From: Bin80 sp965116685
Lineage (GTDB): Bacteria > Bacteroidota > Rhodothermia > Rhodothermales > Bin80
Direction of reading: 5' to 3'
DNA length: 64,000 bases
Assembly (NCBI GenBank): GCA_965116685.1
Contig: OZ220707.1
Coordinates: forward strand, 3,472,001 to 3,536,000
Shown piece after piece: positions 44,163-54,265 of this stretch. The position numbers and the translations under genes were made by a program. The notes beneath the pieces were generated by a model. It ran no database searches and had not been told where the DNA came from. It was given only the letters and a program-made list of their open reading frames with translations. Position 1 is the first letter of the stretch; every line of letters starts with the position of its first letter.

Positions 44163-45374
44163 ATGCATTTTCCACCAGTAGCGGACCAGATTCTGCACTT
44201 AAAGCGCGGTATTCAGGAGATCATACCGGAAGAAGATCTTCGCAAAAAACTGCTCCGTGCAGAGGAAACGGGGAAGCCGCTCACCGTGAAGTTAGGATGC
44301 GATCCCAGTCGACCGGACCTGCATCTTGGACATGCAGTCGTACTGCGGAAGCTCCGGCAATTTCAAGACTTCGGGCACGAGATTGTTTTAATTGTTGGGG
44401 ACTTTACCGGGATGATTGGAGATGCAAGTGGTCGCTCAAAAATGCGACCTGCACTCTCACTCGAAGAAACCCGCCGCAATGGGGAAACCTACTTTCAGCA
44501 GGCTTCACAGATCCTGCACTCTGATCGCATTCGCATCGTGTATAATTCCGAGTGGCTCGAAAAGATGTCTTTTGCAGATGTGGTCCGGTTGGCAGGAAAA
44601 TCTACAGTCGCCCGCATGTTGGAGCGTGATGATTTTTCAGGGCGTTATGCGAAAGGAGATGCGATTGGGCTACATGAATTTCTCTACCCACTTGCGCAAG
44701 CTCAGGATTCGGTAGAGATAGAAGCAGATATTGAACTGGGTGGAACCGACCAGAAATTCAATCTGCTGATGGGCAGGACCGTGCAAAAGAGTATGGGGCA
44801 GGAGCCCCAAGTCTGTATTACGCTTCCAATTCTGGAGGGGCTGGACGGGGTAGAGAAAATGTCGAAGTCGCTTGACAACTATATAGGCCTCGCCGAATCG
44901 GCAGAAACCATGTATGGTAAAGTTCTCTCCATTCCGGATACATTGACGTATCGTTATTTTGAGCTTGCGAGTGATGAGGAGACGGCAGAGTTACCCGCAT
45001 TAAAGAAGCTGTGTGCCACCAATCCGCGGGATGCAAAGCATCGGCTTGCACTCTCCATCACTCGGCTTTATCATGGGGCCGAAAATGCAGCAAAGGCACG
45101 AGAGCATTTTGAACACACCGTTATACGTAAGCAGATCCCAGACGATATTCCATCGTTTCAGGTGGAGATTGACGGCCCAATAGGACTCCTGAACCTACTT
45201 ACCATGGCCGGCTTAACCCCTTCAAATGGTGCAGCACGCAGATTGGTCGAGCAGGGGGCAGTCAGTATTGATGGACAAAGGGTGACGGACAGCCGCCTGG
45301 TGTTGGATATAGTGAAACGAGCACCTTGTCTGATCAAGGTAGGCAAGCGCAGGTTTGTCCAGATTATCCGGTGA
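44163..45374 (+). CDS. tyrS: Tyrosyl-tRNA synthetase
   Basis: A 403-residue class I aminoacyl-tRNA synthetase, TyrZ-like length. The HIGH-type motif is DLHLGHAVVLRKL near residue 52, KMSKSLDNYIGL (KMSKS) near residue 234, and the C-terminal S4 domain has SNGAARRLVEQGAVSIDGQR. It is the last gene of the ffh cluster and converges on the E1 gene to the right, with about 105 bp between the stops. An ATG with no clear ribosome-binding site begins it. Confidence 0.96.
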   Translation: MHFPPVADQILHLKRGIQEIIPEEDLRKKLLRAEETGKPLTVKLGCDPSRPDLHLGHAVVLRKLRQFQDFGHEIVLIVGDFTGMIGDASGRSKMRPALSLEETRRNGETYFQQASQILHSDRIRIVYNSEWLEKMSFADVVRLAGKSTVARMLERDDFSGRYAKGDAIGLHEFLYPLAQAQDSVEIEADIELGGTDQKFNLLMGRTVQKSMGQEPQVCITLPILEGLDGVEKMSKSLDNYIGLAESAETMYGKVLSIPDTLTYRYFELASDEETAELPALKKLCATNPRDAKHRLALSITRLYHGAENAAKAREHFEHTVIRKQIPDDIPSFQVEIDGPIGLLNLLTMAGLTPSNGAARRLVEQGAVSIDGQRVTDSRLVLDIVKRAPCLIKVGKRRFVQIIR

Positions 45375-45479
45375 ATGCTTGGGGCATTTCGTGGAATTTC
45401 TTTCGGGTCAGAACGTCAAGAGAAGGACCTATCTCCCTTTCATCGAGGGTAGAGGCGTTGATCATTACCTGGAGTAGGT

Positions 45480-47648
45480 CTACCAGGCAGCCAGCGAACG
45501 GGCTGCGGAGAGGATGTCTTCATCTTGGGGGAGAACATCGCGTTCCAGTGGGCCGGCATAGGGGATGTAGGAAAATTTCGCCCCCAAGCGTCGTACGGGT
45601 GCATCCAGATGGGAGAATCCTGCGTCTGATATCTGAGCAGAAACCTCTGCGCCATAACCAAGAAATTCATGGTCTTCGTGCACGATCAGCAGGCGATGCG
45701 TCTTCTGGACGGAAGCGAGCACCGCTTCAGAATCCAATGGCATCAGAGTGCGCAGATCGATCACTTCGACGGATAGCTGGTTTTCTCTGGAGAGTTGCCT
45801 GGCAACCGCAAGACACTTGTGGACAAGGAATCCATAGGTGATGATCGTCAGATCCGTTCCCTCACGGACGGTACGTGCCCTTCCGAATGGGACCAGATAG
45901 TCCTCACCCGGTTCAGGGCCTCTGGCATTCGCTGCCCGATAGAGAGCTTTGTGCTCAAGAAATAAAACGGGGTCTTTACTGCGGATTGCCGTCTTCAGCA
46001 GCCCTTTTGCATCTGCAGCGGAAGAGGGCATCACGACGCGGATTCCCGGCATGTGGCCAAAGATGCTCTCAATATTCTGAGAATGACAAGGACCTCCGTG
46101 GATGTAGCCACCACACGGTACCCGGATCACCATGGGACAGGACCATGCATTATTGGATCGGTAACGCAATGTAGCTACCTGATTGCGTAGATGCTGCATT
46201 GCTGGCCAGATGTAGTCCGCGAACTGGATCTCAACAACCGGCTTAAAACCAGCAGCACTGAGGCCAACCGCAGTCCCAATAATCGATGCTTCGGCTAAAG
46301 GGGAATTGAAGCAGCGTTCAGTACCGAATTCTTCCGTCAATCCCCGAGTGGCTGTGAACACCCCCCCTTTCTTTCCCGCAACATCTTCTCCGTAGACGAG
46401 AATGGATTCATCACGCGCCATCTCTTCATGGAGGGCATGGTTGATGGCGTCTACCATGACTACAGGCTCTCCCCCCGGCTCATTAATGCCGTAGGTAAGG
46501 TTCAGGTCTCCTTCAAAGAAAACGTGCGTGACCGCATTTTCAGGATCTGGGTCGATTTGTTGTTCTGCAGAGCGGGCCACCTCGTCGATCTCGGTTTTGA
46601 TCTCTTCCTGAAGAGCTTCTGACTGGGCGGTAGTCAAAATGCCCGATTCGATCAAGCCATGTTCGAGTCGGGTAATCGGATCAGCCGTCTGATCTTGAAT
46701 CAATTCCTCTTCGGTACGATACTTGAGATGGTTATCTGAAGAAGAATGAGGCAAAAGCCGAACGACATCAGCGACTAAACAGACAGGCCCCTTTCCTGCC
46801 CGCAAATGAGTAATTGCTGCTTTGGCAACGGAGTAGATCTTGAAGAAATCCGTTCCATCCACGCGGTACCTCGCCAAGCCCTCATAGCCACCTGCAAGTT
46901 TAAAGGGGGTTCCTCCTGCAGTCTGTTCAGTGACCGGAACACTAATCGCGTACTTATTGTCCTGTATTAAAAATAGAACGGGAGCTTGATTACGGGCTGC
47001 CCAGTTGAGAGCTTCGTGGAAAGCTCCCTGGGAGGTTGCGCCATCTCCGGCAGAACATAATGTGAATGCATCCGTGCCCCGCTTCATCGAAGCCATTGCA
47101 AGGCCCAGTGCCGGTAGGTATTGAGACCCAACAGAAGAACAAACACTGAAAATATTTTTGTCCCGCGCACCATAATGCGCGGGCATTTGACGACCTCCTG
47201 AATTCACGCTATCCGTTTTGGCTAGGTGATCAAGAAAGGTTTCCTCAATGGTTTGTCCAAGGGTGAGTGCAAGTGCGAGATCACGATAGTAAGGACAGAA
47301 CCAGTCATGGCCGGGCCTGCTGAGGAGTCCAATAGCGGTTTGTGTAGCTTCGTGGCCGCTACAGCCTATATGGAAGAATCCCTTTCCTTGTTTGAGCAGG
47401 GTAAGCATCTTTCCATCAAGGAGCCGCGCCGTATACATGGTGCGTAGTACATGCAAGAGGGTTTCTTTGTCGAAGTCAGAAGGCTGGACCAACTCCACAC
47501 CAAAGCCCTCTCCATAACAGCTCTCATTCACATTGGTGAATGAAGTATCCTGCGGAATGACGGAAGAATGGCCGTTGGTTTCTGTACGTGTGTTCAGATC
47601 GGCTGAGCCGATACTAGAAATAGTATGATCAGGTGGAAGGTCAGCCAT
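45480..47648 (-). CDS. 2-oxoacid dehydrogenase E1, fused alpha and beta subunits
   Basis: A 722-residue thiamine-diphosphate enzyme; single-chain alpha-beta fusions of branched-chain or pyruvate-type E1 are known in Bacteroidota. The alpha half (residues about 60-390) has RMP-type SGGRQMPAHYG, and the TPP motif GDGATSQGAFHEALNWAA to DNKYAISVP. The beta half (about 410-720) has LVYGEDVAGKKGGVFTATRG, PLAEASIIGTAVGLSAAGFK and VIRVPCGGYIHGGPCHSQ. E2 and E3 are elsewhere. The features fit best the branched-chain 2-oxoacid (2-oxoisovalerate) type, but pyruvate cannot be ruled out. It ends convergent with tyrS. Confidence 0.88.
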   Translation of the reverse strand: MADLPPDHTISSIGSADLNTRTETNGHSSVIPQDTSFTNVNESCYGEGFGVELVQPSDFDKETLLHVLRTMYTARLLDGKMLTLLKQGKGFFHIGCSGHEATQTAIGLLSRPGHDWFCPYYRDLALALTLGQTIEETFLDHLAKTDSVNSGGRQMPAHYGARDKNIFSVCSSVGSQYLPALGLAMASMKRGTDAFTLCSAGDGATSQGAFHEALNWAARNQAPVLFLIQDNKYAISVPVTEQTAGGTPFKLAGGYEGLARYRVDGTDFFKIYSVAKAAITHLRAGKGPVCLVADVVRLLPHSSSDNHLKYRTEEELIQDQTADPITRLEHGLIESGILTTAQSEALQEEIKTEIDEVARSAEQQIDPDPENAVTHVFFEGDLNLTYGINEPGGEPVVMVDAINHALHEEMARDESILVYGEDVAGKKGGVFTATRGLTEEFGTERCFNSPLAEASIIGTAVGLSAAGFKPVVEIQFADYIWPAMQHLRNQVATLRYRSNNAWSCPMVIRVPCGGYIHGGPCHSQNIESIFGHMPGIRVVMPSSAADAKGLLKTAIRSKDPVLFLEHKALYRAANARGPEPGEDYLVPFGRARTVREGTDLTIITYGFLVHKCLAVARQLSRENQLSVEVIDLRTLMPLDSEAVLASVQKTHRLLIVHEDHEFLGYGAEVSAQISDAGFSHLDAPVRRLGAKFSYIPYAGPLERDVLPQDEDILSAARSLAAW

Positions 47649-47897
47649 TTCTTTGGATGAAAAACTTGATAATGGGAAGCATGTCGCCCATTAGGTAGGG
47701 CGCGCGTAGGGCCCTTTTTGGTTTCGTGGATTTTCTATGTGTTTCGCCTCCTTCGAAACGCGGCAGCAATTTAAGATAACAAAAAACCTCTCATGCAACA
47801 ACGGGAGGTCCACTCGCGGCAACGCTTGCATTCAGGATGGAGAGGTGTTACGAGTGCATTTCGGCCCGTTCCTACGTCTCTACTTACCAATAGTTCC

Positions 47898-49355
47898 TCA
47901 GGGTTCGGGCTGCTCGGGGGACAAGGACAACTCAAACCAGAAGCGAGATCCTTGTCCAACAATGCTCTCCACATGGATGGACTCTCCATGTTCCTGCAGA
48001 ATTTGTTTCACGATGGCCAGTCCAAGTCCAATTCCACCATCTCGTCGGGCGCGCGAGCGGTCGACTCGGTGAAAGCGTTCAAAGATCAGACTCAAATGAT
48101 TCTCTGGTATTCCCTGGCCTTCATCGATCACCTCCACGCACACCTTATCAAGGCGTTTGCGAAAGCGGCAGCGAACCGTTCCAGAAGTGCTATATCGAAT
48201 TGCATTGTGAATCAGGTTTTGAAAAACCTGTCGAATCTGATCTCTATCCGCCTGAACCCAAGTGTCCTCCTCATCGAGTTCCAGCTGCAGATTTTTTTTC
48301 TGAGCCTGATGGATCAATATGTCTTTTGCATCAAGGGCTAGTGTCGCCAGGTTACACCTTGATAGGTTTAGCGGCTGATCCCGATTCTCAAGTTTCGCAA
48401 TGTCGATGAGAGAACTGAACAGATTGCTGAGTCGCTGTAAATTTTGCAACCCTTTCTTGGAATATCTTTGGCGATGTTTTTCGGAGAGCTTCGGAGATCC
48501 CAAGGCTTCAAGGAAGCCACTGATTGCAAAGATGGGGTTGAGGACCTCATGGGATACATTGTTGATAAATTCACGTTGCAGCCTTGTAACATTTTCCAAT
48601 TCGTGAATTTTTTCCGTATAGATCCTTGACATATATTCAAGGTTGTGTCCTAGATCCTGGAATTCCGCAGCTCTGGAGGCGACACGGATTGGGGTGCCAT
48701 ACTCACCTGCAACAATCTGCCGGGTGGTCTTCATAATCTTTCTCAGTGGCTTTGTAACCTGATTGGAAGCAATCCAAGCACCAATCATGGACATAAACAA
48801 TGCGAGTCCAATTCCCAAAATCATGCGGTTTCGCATGTTAGTTGCCAAGACATACAATGCACTTACAGGTCGCACCAGTCCAATCACAACCCCGTCCTGC
48901 CGAATCGCCCCGACCCTCATTCTCTGACCATTCCCGATGGTGATGATATCAAAAAAAGGCTCTTCAGCGGAGGTGCGAGAGAGGATGTCAAGGATGATAG
49001 GGTCCTCCAAGGGAGCATTTTTCCAGTACAGAGAATCATGTTGTCCAACAAAAATGTGTAGATCCTCAAGTTGCAGTACCACGGCAGCTGTGGTGTCCAG
49101 GCTTCCAACCCGCTTATGAGGTATTTTGGAGGTTAGGTCCTCCGTGGACAGGATAAGCGAAGCGAGGTGTTCCGTATCGACGAGGTAACTGTGATGGGCC
49201 GCGTTATGAATGCGGTCACTCAAGTCCAAGGTCAAGAAAAAGGCGATCCCGCCGGCAGCAAGCCCCACAAAAACCGCAAACGTGAGAAACATCCATGTTC
49301 GCGTGGGAGCTCGGGCTGGGAACTCCCCTATGTGAGTATGAATTGGCCAGGCCAT
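47898..49355 (-). CDS. Sensor histidine kinase
   Basis: A membrane kinase of about 485 residues paired with the response regulator upstream. An N-terminal helix (TWMFLTFAVFVGLAAGGIAF) and a second one (MILGIGLALFMSMIGAWIAS) enclose a periplasmic part of about 130 residues, followed by a HAMP segment. The H box is EFINNVSHEVLNPI, the N box QVFQNLIHNAIRYS, and the G boxes DEGQGIPENHLS and GGIGLGLAIVKQIL. ATG 49353-49355 is preferred; the frame is open back to 49502, inside the regulator, but that part is a direct duplication at 49324-49412. The signal it senses is unknown. Confidence 0.82.
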   Translation of the reverse strand: MAWPIHTHIGEFPARAPTRTWMFLTFAVFVGLAAGGIAFFLTLDLSDRIHNAAHHSYLVDTEHLASLILSTEDLTSKIPHKRVGSLDTTAAVVLQLEDLHIFVGQHDSLYWKNAPLEDPIILDILSRTSAEEPFFDIITIGNGQRMRVGAIRQDGVVIGLVRPVSALYVLATNMRNRMILGIGLALFMSMIGAWIASNQVTKPLRKIMKTTRQIVAGEYGTPIRVASRAAEFQDLGHNLEYMSRIYTEKIHELENVTRLQREFINNVSHEVLNPIFAISGFLEALGSPKLSEKHRQRYSKKGLQNLQRLSNLFSSLIDIAKLENRDQPLNLSRCNLATLALDAKDILIHQAQKKNLQLELDEEDTWVQADRDQIRQVFQNLIHNAIRYSTSGTVRCRFRKRLDKVCVEVIDEGQGIPENHLSLIFERFHRVDRSRARRDGGIGLGLAIVKQILQEHGESIHVESIVGQGSRFWFELSLSPEQPEP

Positions 49356-49412
49356 TCGGACCGTTCGTGAGTCCCCTATGTGAGTATTGGCCAGGCCATT
49401 CGGACCGTTCGT
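49324..49412 (-). repeat. Tandem direct duplication at the histidine kinase start
   Basis: The stretch 49324-49368 is repeated at 49372-49412 except that four bases are missing in the second copy. Each copy holds CGAATGGCCTGGCC on the minus strand and so a potential ATG; only the one at 49353-49355 is in the kinase frame, the other soon meets a stop. Confidence 0.8.
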
Positions 49413-49416
49413 TTGG

Positions 49417-50145
49417 TCAACGTTCTTCGTTTTTCCCCGATTCGGATATTGCATCACTGAAGCAATATCCGATCCCTCGAACCGTTTCAATGTATTTGGC
49501 AAAGCTCCCCAATTTCTCGCGTAGATTTTTCATGTGGGTATCTACGGTACGTTCTGTCACCATCTTGGAATCCAGCCAGATCAAATCCAGCAATTCCTTC
49601 CGGCGGTAGGCCTGTCGAGGATGCCGGACCAGGAAACTGAGTAACTCAAACTCTGTCAAGGTGAGTCCAAGATCAATTCCCCGGAGTTTAGCCCGGTACT
49701 CATTGACATAAATAGTGAGCCCCTTGGTTGTAATCGTTTCAACTTCTCCAATCTGAGCTCGTCTCAGGCTAGCCCGTATCCGCGCAAGAAGAATTTCCAT
49801 TGTGACGGGTTTCGTCAAGTAATCATCCCCACCCAACATAAGTCCACGGATCTGGTCACTATCTTCGGCTTTTGCGGTGAGGAAGATGATTGGAATTGCC
49901 TCGGTCTCCACTTTTGATCGGAGTTGCTGGCACACCTCAAACCCATCAACCTTTGGGAGCATAACATCAAGGAGAACCAAATCCGTCTCTGGGGAAGTCT
50001 TTCTGAGAGCTTGCTGCCCGTCGTAGGCGATATCCACATTATAGCCAACTTCTTCAAGAAAATGAGCAATGACTTCCGCGATATCTTCCTCGTCTTCAAC
50101 GACAAGGATATTGGTTTCGTGTTTTGCTTTAGATTTCTGTGCCAT
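49417..50145 (-). CDS. OmpR/PhoB-family response regulator
   Basis: A 242-residue two-domain regulator. The receiver has ILVVEDEEDI with the acidic pair, phospho-acceptor Asp60 in LVLLDVMLPKVDGF, threonine in IPIIFLTAKAED and lysine in DDYLTKPVT. The winged-helix DNA-binding domain has LTEFELLSFLVRHPRQAYRR and RTVDTHMKNLREKLG. ATG 50143-50145 (MAQKSKAKHE) is preferred over one at 50199. The kinase follows on the same strand within about 60 bases, forming one two-component system. The alternative upstream start would add 18 residues without a known motif. Confidence 0.92.
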   Translation of the reverse strand: MAQKSKAKHETNILVVEDEEDIAEVIAHFLEEVGYNVDIAYDGQQALRKTSPETDLVLLDVMLPKVDGFEVCQQLRSKVETEAIPIIFLTAKAEDSDQIRGLMLGGDDYLTKPVTMEILLARIRASLRRAQIGEVETITTKGLTIYVNEYRAKLRGIDLGLTLTEFELLSFLVRHPRQAYRRKELLDLIWLDSKMVTERTVDTHMKNLREKLGSFAKYIETVRGIGYCFSDAISESGKNEER

Positions 50146-50589
50146 GTATAGATCAAATTTTAAGCCCCGAAGACTATGTACGCAATCCAGGCAGCCCATT
50201 CATCACGAGGGAGCAGGGGAGTTCATAATTCCAGCATCATGCCCTAATTTACGGAATACATACGCGAAACCTGACTCATTATGACCATATTCGACATAAA
50301 CATTTTGACGGATTGGAGATATACCGGCACACGAAGTCGGAGCAGGATTGGACGTACTTCTTCCCTTATCTTCATCAAGGCCATGCCCGTTCGGGGTTGT
50401 AATAGGAAGTCAAATCGATGTTCTTCTGCAAGATCCAAAGATCGTTCTGACGCGTATAGGTTCTGCTTGAAGCAGGCGTGCCAATTCCCGATTGTTTTGC
50501 AGAAGCAAGAAATCCCTACATTACACTACTGTCTGCGGAGCACCCTTCCAGTTCTATCAGATGGAATGTCCTATAAGACTAGGTAGTGA
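50146..50589. other. Divergent intergenic region, possible gene scrap
   Basis: About 440 bases between the regulator and pyrC. Minus-strand frames read FDFLLQPRTGMALMKIREEV and, in another frame, NVYVEYGHNESGFAYV; this order faintly recalls PhnG of the carbon-phosphorus lyase, but the match is weak and broken. No complete gene is supported. Promoters for both flanking genes must lie here. Confidence 0.25.
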
Positions 50590-51876
50590 ATGACACCAGA
50601 TCTTTGCATTCAGAATGGAGTAATCCTAAATCCCTCGACGGGGAAAAGCCGACGCGCAGATATACGTATTCGCGATGGTCTGATTGTAGAAATAGGCTTG
50701 AATCTTACGGTCTCCGATGAGCGGATTTTGGATGCGGAAGGACGAATAATTTCCCCTGGGTGGATGGACATGCATGTTCATTTACGAGATCCTGGTGAAG
50801 AGCATAAGGAGACCATTGCAACGGGCTGTCGGGCAGCCACTTTTGGGGGCTTTACGGCAGTTGCCTGCATGCCAAATACGAATCCGCCAATTGACAACAG
50901 GGAAGCTGTTCATTCATTGATTAAGCGGGCGGAAGAGTTGCCCGTGGATGTGCATCCGATTGCCTGTGTATCCCGGGGGCGGCAGGGGAAAGATTTATCT
51001 GAGATGGCTGAATTGGCTGCCACCGGAGCAGTGGCATTCAGCGATGATGGATCGCCGGTTCAGAATGGAAGCCTCATGCGCCGAGCACTTGAATACACCA
51101 AGGTTGTCGGTAAGCCGATCATTAATCATATGGAAGACCTGTCTCTGGGGCCCAAGGGACAAATGAATGAAGGGGTCATATCCACCAACCTTGGACTGAC
51201 ACCGATCCCAACATTTTCGGAAGAGTCAATGCTGGGGCGGGATCTCATGTTGGCGGAATTGACAGAGGGACATTTACATGTAGCACATGTATCGACTGCA
51301 CGTTCGACGGCAATGATCCGGGAAGCGAAAGCGCGCGGGATTCATGTGACGGCGGAGGCATGTACACATCATTTTTCTTTGACCGATGAGATGGTTGAGA
51401 AATCTGGCTTTGATGTACAGACCAAAATGCATCCACCCCTCAGGACAGCCGAGGATGTGGAAGCAATTCGAGACGGGCTTTGTGATGGAACCCTGGATGT
51501 GATTTGCACGGATCATGCACCGCATGCCGCCTTTGAGAAGGAAACGGATTTTGTATCGTCCCCATTTGGGATCATTGGGCTTGAAACGGCTTGGGGACTC
51601 ACTGGACAGCACCTGATCGCCACCCAGCGCTTAAGCGTTGCCGAGGCCGTAAACCGGCTCTGTGTTACTCCTCGTGAGATTCTGGGGCTTGATGTTCCGG
51701 CGCTTGAAGCAGGAGCAAAAGCGAATTTGACGATCTTTGATGCGACAACCAACTGGATATTTGAGTCCAGGCACATTCACTCCAAGAGTCGAAATACCCC
51801 ATTCGTGGGCTCGCCCATGACCGGGCGCGCCTGGGCAATTTATAATAAAGGGCAACTGGTAGAGCATCAATCGTGA
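50590..51876 (+). CDS. pyrC: Dihydroorotase, class I
   Basis: A 428-residue zinc amidohydrolase that closes N-carbamoyl-aspartate to dihydroorotate in pyrimidine synthesis. The metal motif is GWMDMHVHLRDPGEEHKETI near residue 56, then ACMPNTNPP, GAVAFSDDGSPV, the histidine of AHVSTARS, and the catalytic region VICTDHAPH near residue 305. The stop overlaps the start of ddl (GTGA), so the two genes are translationally coupled. The rest of the pyrimidine pathway is not present. Confidence 0.94.
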   Translation: MTPDLCIQNGVILNPSTGKSRRADIRIRDGLIVEIGLNLTVSDERILDAEGRIISPGWMDMHVHLRDPGEEHKETIATGCRAATFGGFTAVACMPNTNPPIDNREAVHSLIKRAEELPVDVHPIACVSRGRQGKDLSEMAELAATGAVAFSDDGSPVQNGSLMRRALEYTKVVGKPIINHMEDLSLGPKGQMNEGVISTNLGLTPIPTFSEESMLGRDLMLAELTEGHLHVAHVSTARSTAMIREAKARGIHVTAEACTHHFSLTDEMVEKSGFDVQTKMHPPLRTAEDVEAIRDGLCDGTLDVICTDHAPHAAFEKETDFVSSPFGIIGLETAWGLTGQHLIATQRLSVAEAVNRLCVTPREILGLDVPALEAGAKANLTIFDATTNWIFESRHIHSKSRNTPFVGSPMTGRAWAIYNKGQLVEHQS

Positions 51877-52964
51877 CACGGCAACACACTCCTTCCGTAC
51901 CACACCTCGTTCTTATTTACGGAGGTCAGTCGGCGGAACATGAAGTTTCTCTGGTATCGGCACGGAATGTCTTTCATGCCATAGATCGGACACGCTATGT
52001 CGTTACGCTGGTTCGTATCAATCGTGACGGTACATGGGTTCGCGTGGCAACCGCTTCGGATACGCCGTCCTCACAGATTGATTTTCAGGCACCGGGGGAG
52101 TTGGTATTCTTGGAGCCGGATGGGGGATTGGCCCCGGTTGAAAGCCCAAAGGATGCGGTTCATGTGGATGTAGCATTTCCTGTTCTGCATGGGACAAATG
52201 GGGAAGATGGGGCGATTCAGGGGCTATTTCAGATGTACAGGGTTCCTTATGTGGGAGCGGGGGTTCTTGGCTCATCCGTTTGTATGGATAAGGATGTTTC
52301 CAAGCGCCTATTACGGGAGGCGGGGATCGCCGTACCAGACTTCAGGGTTCTCCATAATGGAGAGACCAACCTCCCCAGTTATGACTATCTAGCCCGAATG
52401 CTCGGTAAAACACTTTTTGTTAAACCGGCAAACACAGGATCCTCCATCGGGATTTCCCGTGTAGAGTCCTTGATGGAATATCAATCGGCGATTGAAAAGG
52501 CGTTCAAGTATGATGCAAAGGTGCTGGTGGAAGAAGCAATTACAGGGCGTGAGATTGAATGCGCTGTATTGGGTCGAAATCCGGTTCACGTATCTGTTTG
52601 CGGCGAGATAACCACGACACATTCCTTTTACTCATATCAGGCAAAGTATAAAGATGAATCCTCCACCGAGATCATCATTCCAGCACCAATACCGGAGACC
52701 GTCATGATGCACATGCAGGATTTAGCCCGACAGACCTGCCGGGTTCTTGATTGTTTTGGGATGGCCCGGGTAGATTTTTTTCTTGAAGAAGATAATCGGG
52801 TATTGGTCAATGAAGTCAATACCATCCCAGGGTTTACGTCGGTCAGTATGTATCCATTGCTCTGGAATTATTCCGGGATGTCGTTTTCTGATCTTGTGGA
52901 TGCCCTGATCCAGGATGCATTTGTCACCCATCACCGACGCTCACAATTGATTCGCAGTCGGTAA
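51873..52964 (+). CDS. ddl: D-alanine--D-alanine ligase
   Basis: A 363-residue ATP-grasp enzyme that makes the D-Ala-D-Ala end of peptidoglycan precursors. LIYGGQSAEHEVSLVSARNV starts the protein. GTNGEDGAIQGLFQMYRVPY, GSSVCMDKDVSKRLL and VKPANTGSSIGISRVES are the substrate and ATP loops, and FFLEEDNRVLVNEVNTIPGF is the metal-binding end. It starts at GTG overlapping the pyrC stop and its own stop overlaps the murF start (TAATG). Confidence 0.97.
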   Translation: MTRQHTPSVPHLVLIYGGQSAEHEVSLVSARNVFHAIDRTRYVVTLVRINRDGTWVRVATASDTPSSQIDFQAPGELVFLEPDGGLAPVESPKDAVHVDVAFPVLHGTNGEDGAIQGLFQMYRVPYVGAGVLGSSVCMDKDVSKRLLREAGIAVPDFRVLHNGETNLPSYDYLARMLGKTLFVKPANTGSSIGISRVESLMEYQSAIEKAFKYDAKVLVEEAITGREIECAVLGRNPVHVSVCGEITTTHSFYSYQAKYKDESSTEIIIPAPIPETVMMHMQDLARQTCRVLDCFGMARVDFFLEEDNRVLVNEVNTIPGFTSVSMYPLLWNYSGMSFSDLVDALIQDAFVTHHRRSQLIRSR

Positions 52965-54265
52965 TGCCGTTTTCGATTGATACCCGGACATTAAAAGAGG
53001 GGGATACGTATATCGCAATCAAGGGGGAACGCTATGATGGGCATGATTTTGTGCAGGAGGCGTTCAGAAGAGGTGCCTCAAAGGCGATTGTGGAGTGGGC
53101 GATTGAGGGAGTAAGTGGGAGCAGGCTGAACATCGTCCCAGACACGATCTCGCATATCGCGGAAATTGCACACAACAAAGTTAAGCAGGCAGATGCGCAA
53201 GTGATTGCGATTACCGGCTCAATGGGCAAGACCACCACGCGCAAGGCCGTGACGCAGATGTTACGGGCCGCAGGTCCCGTGGTCTCTTCGGTCGGCAATC
53301 TCAATACAGTACTCGGGTTATCCCTCACCCTGGCGAACAGTGATCTTGAGCCCAATACCTACCTAGTCCTTGAAATGGGAGCGGCAAAGAAGGGAGATCT
53401 GAAAGAGATCTGCCAGTACTTCAAACCGGATATTTCCATTGTGACGAATGTGCGGGGAGTCCATCTGGAGATGCTGGGTTCAATTGAGGGGGTTCAGCGG
53501 GAAAAGGGGGAGTTGATTCGGGCACTTGATGCCACGGGGATTGCCTGCCTGAATGCGGATGATCCACATACGCGGGCAATGATCATGGAATGCAAAGGCA
53601 GACATCTACTGTACGGGATGGCTGACGATGCGGATATAACGCCGGATGAAATTACCGCTGAAGTTTCCTTGTTGGGGGAGCATGTCATTTACATCCTACT
53701 GGCTGCATTTGCAGCTGGAACTGCGGTGGGACTGCCCCCAAAAACAATTAATGAAGCTCTATGCGGACTGAAACCCGAGAAAGGACGCCTGAATCGGCTT
53801 CCCGGGAAAAATAGCTCTATCTTAATTGACGACTCCTATAATGCGAGTCCAGACGCGGTAAAGGTTGCGCTGGATGTATTGCGTCAGCAAACTGCTCAAA
53901 GGCGGATTGTCTTCCTCGGTGACATGTTGGAGCTTGGTACAATAGAGCATGAGGCGCACAAGGTAGTCTTGCAAAAAGCGATCCAGGATGCAGACCTGAT
54001 CTATGGATGTGGTCCCCGAATGCAGACAGCGGCAGAAGAATTTCCTGCAGCGCTGAAGCGTCGAATGCATTGCCTTCCTGATTCAAGGGAGTTTGTACAC
54101 GAGTTGACTCGCGGGAAGATCTATCAACCGGAATCAGGAGATGTGATTTTGGTCAAGGGTTCACAGGGGGCGCGTATGGAGCGGATCAGCCGGGTCTTAC
54201 TTGCAGAGTCGATCTCACCAGAATCGGTACTTCCCCGCCAGACGGAAGCATGGCTTTCCATATAG
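52964..54265 (+). CDS. murF: UDP-N-acetylmuramoyl-tripeptide--D-alanyl-D-alanine ligase
   Basis: A 433-residue Mur ligase that adds D-Ala-D-Ala to the UDP-MurNAc tripeptide, so it uses the product of ddl just upstream. The N-terminal domain has SIDTRTLKEGDTYIAIKG. The ATP loop is ITGSMGKTTTRKAV near residue 83, then EMGAAKKGDLKEI and, near residue 285, the substrate loop SILIDDSYNASPDAVKVALD. VFLGDMLELG follows. The N-terminus is slightly shorter than in enterobacterial MurF; the ATG overlaps the ddl stop. Confidence 0.96.
   Translation: MPFSIDTRTLKEGDTYIAIKGERYDGHDFVQEAFRRGASKAIVEWAIEGVSGSRLNIVPDTISHIAEIAHNKVKQADAQVIAITGSMGKTTTRKAVTQMLRAAGPVVSSVGNLNTVLGLSLTLANSDLEPNTYLVLEMGAAKKGDLKEICQYFKPDISIVTNVRGVHLEMLGSIEGVQREKGELIRALDATGIACLNADDPHTRAMIMECKGRHLLYGMADDADITPDEITAEVSLLGEHVIYILLAAFAAGTAVGLPPKTINEALCGLKPEKGRLNRLPGKNSSILIDDSYNASPDAVKVALDVLRQQTAQRRIVFLGDMLELGTIEHEAHKVVLQKAIQDADLIYGCGPRMQTAAEEFPAALKRRMHCLPDSREFVHELTRGKIYQPESGDVILVKGSQGARMERISRVLLAESISPESVLPRQTEAWLSI

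Noticed and set aside
50244..50438. PhnG-like scrap
   Set aside because: The resemblance (LLQPRTGMALMKIREE) is short, the follow-up is in another frame, and no other phn gene is present.
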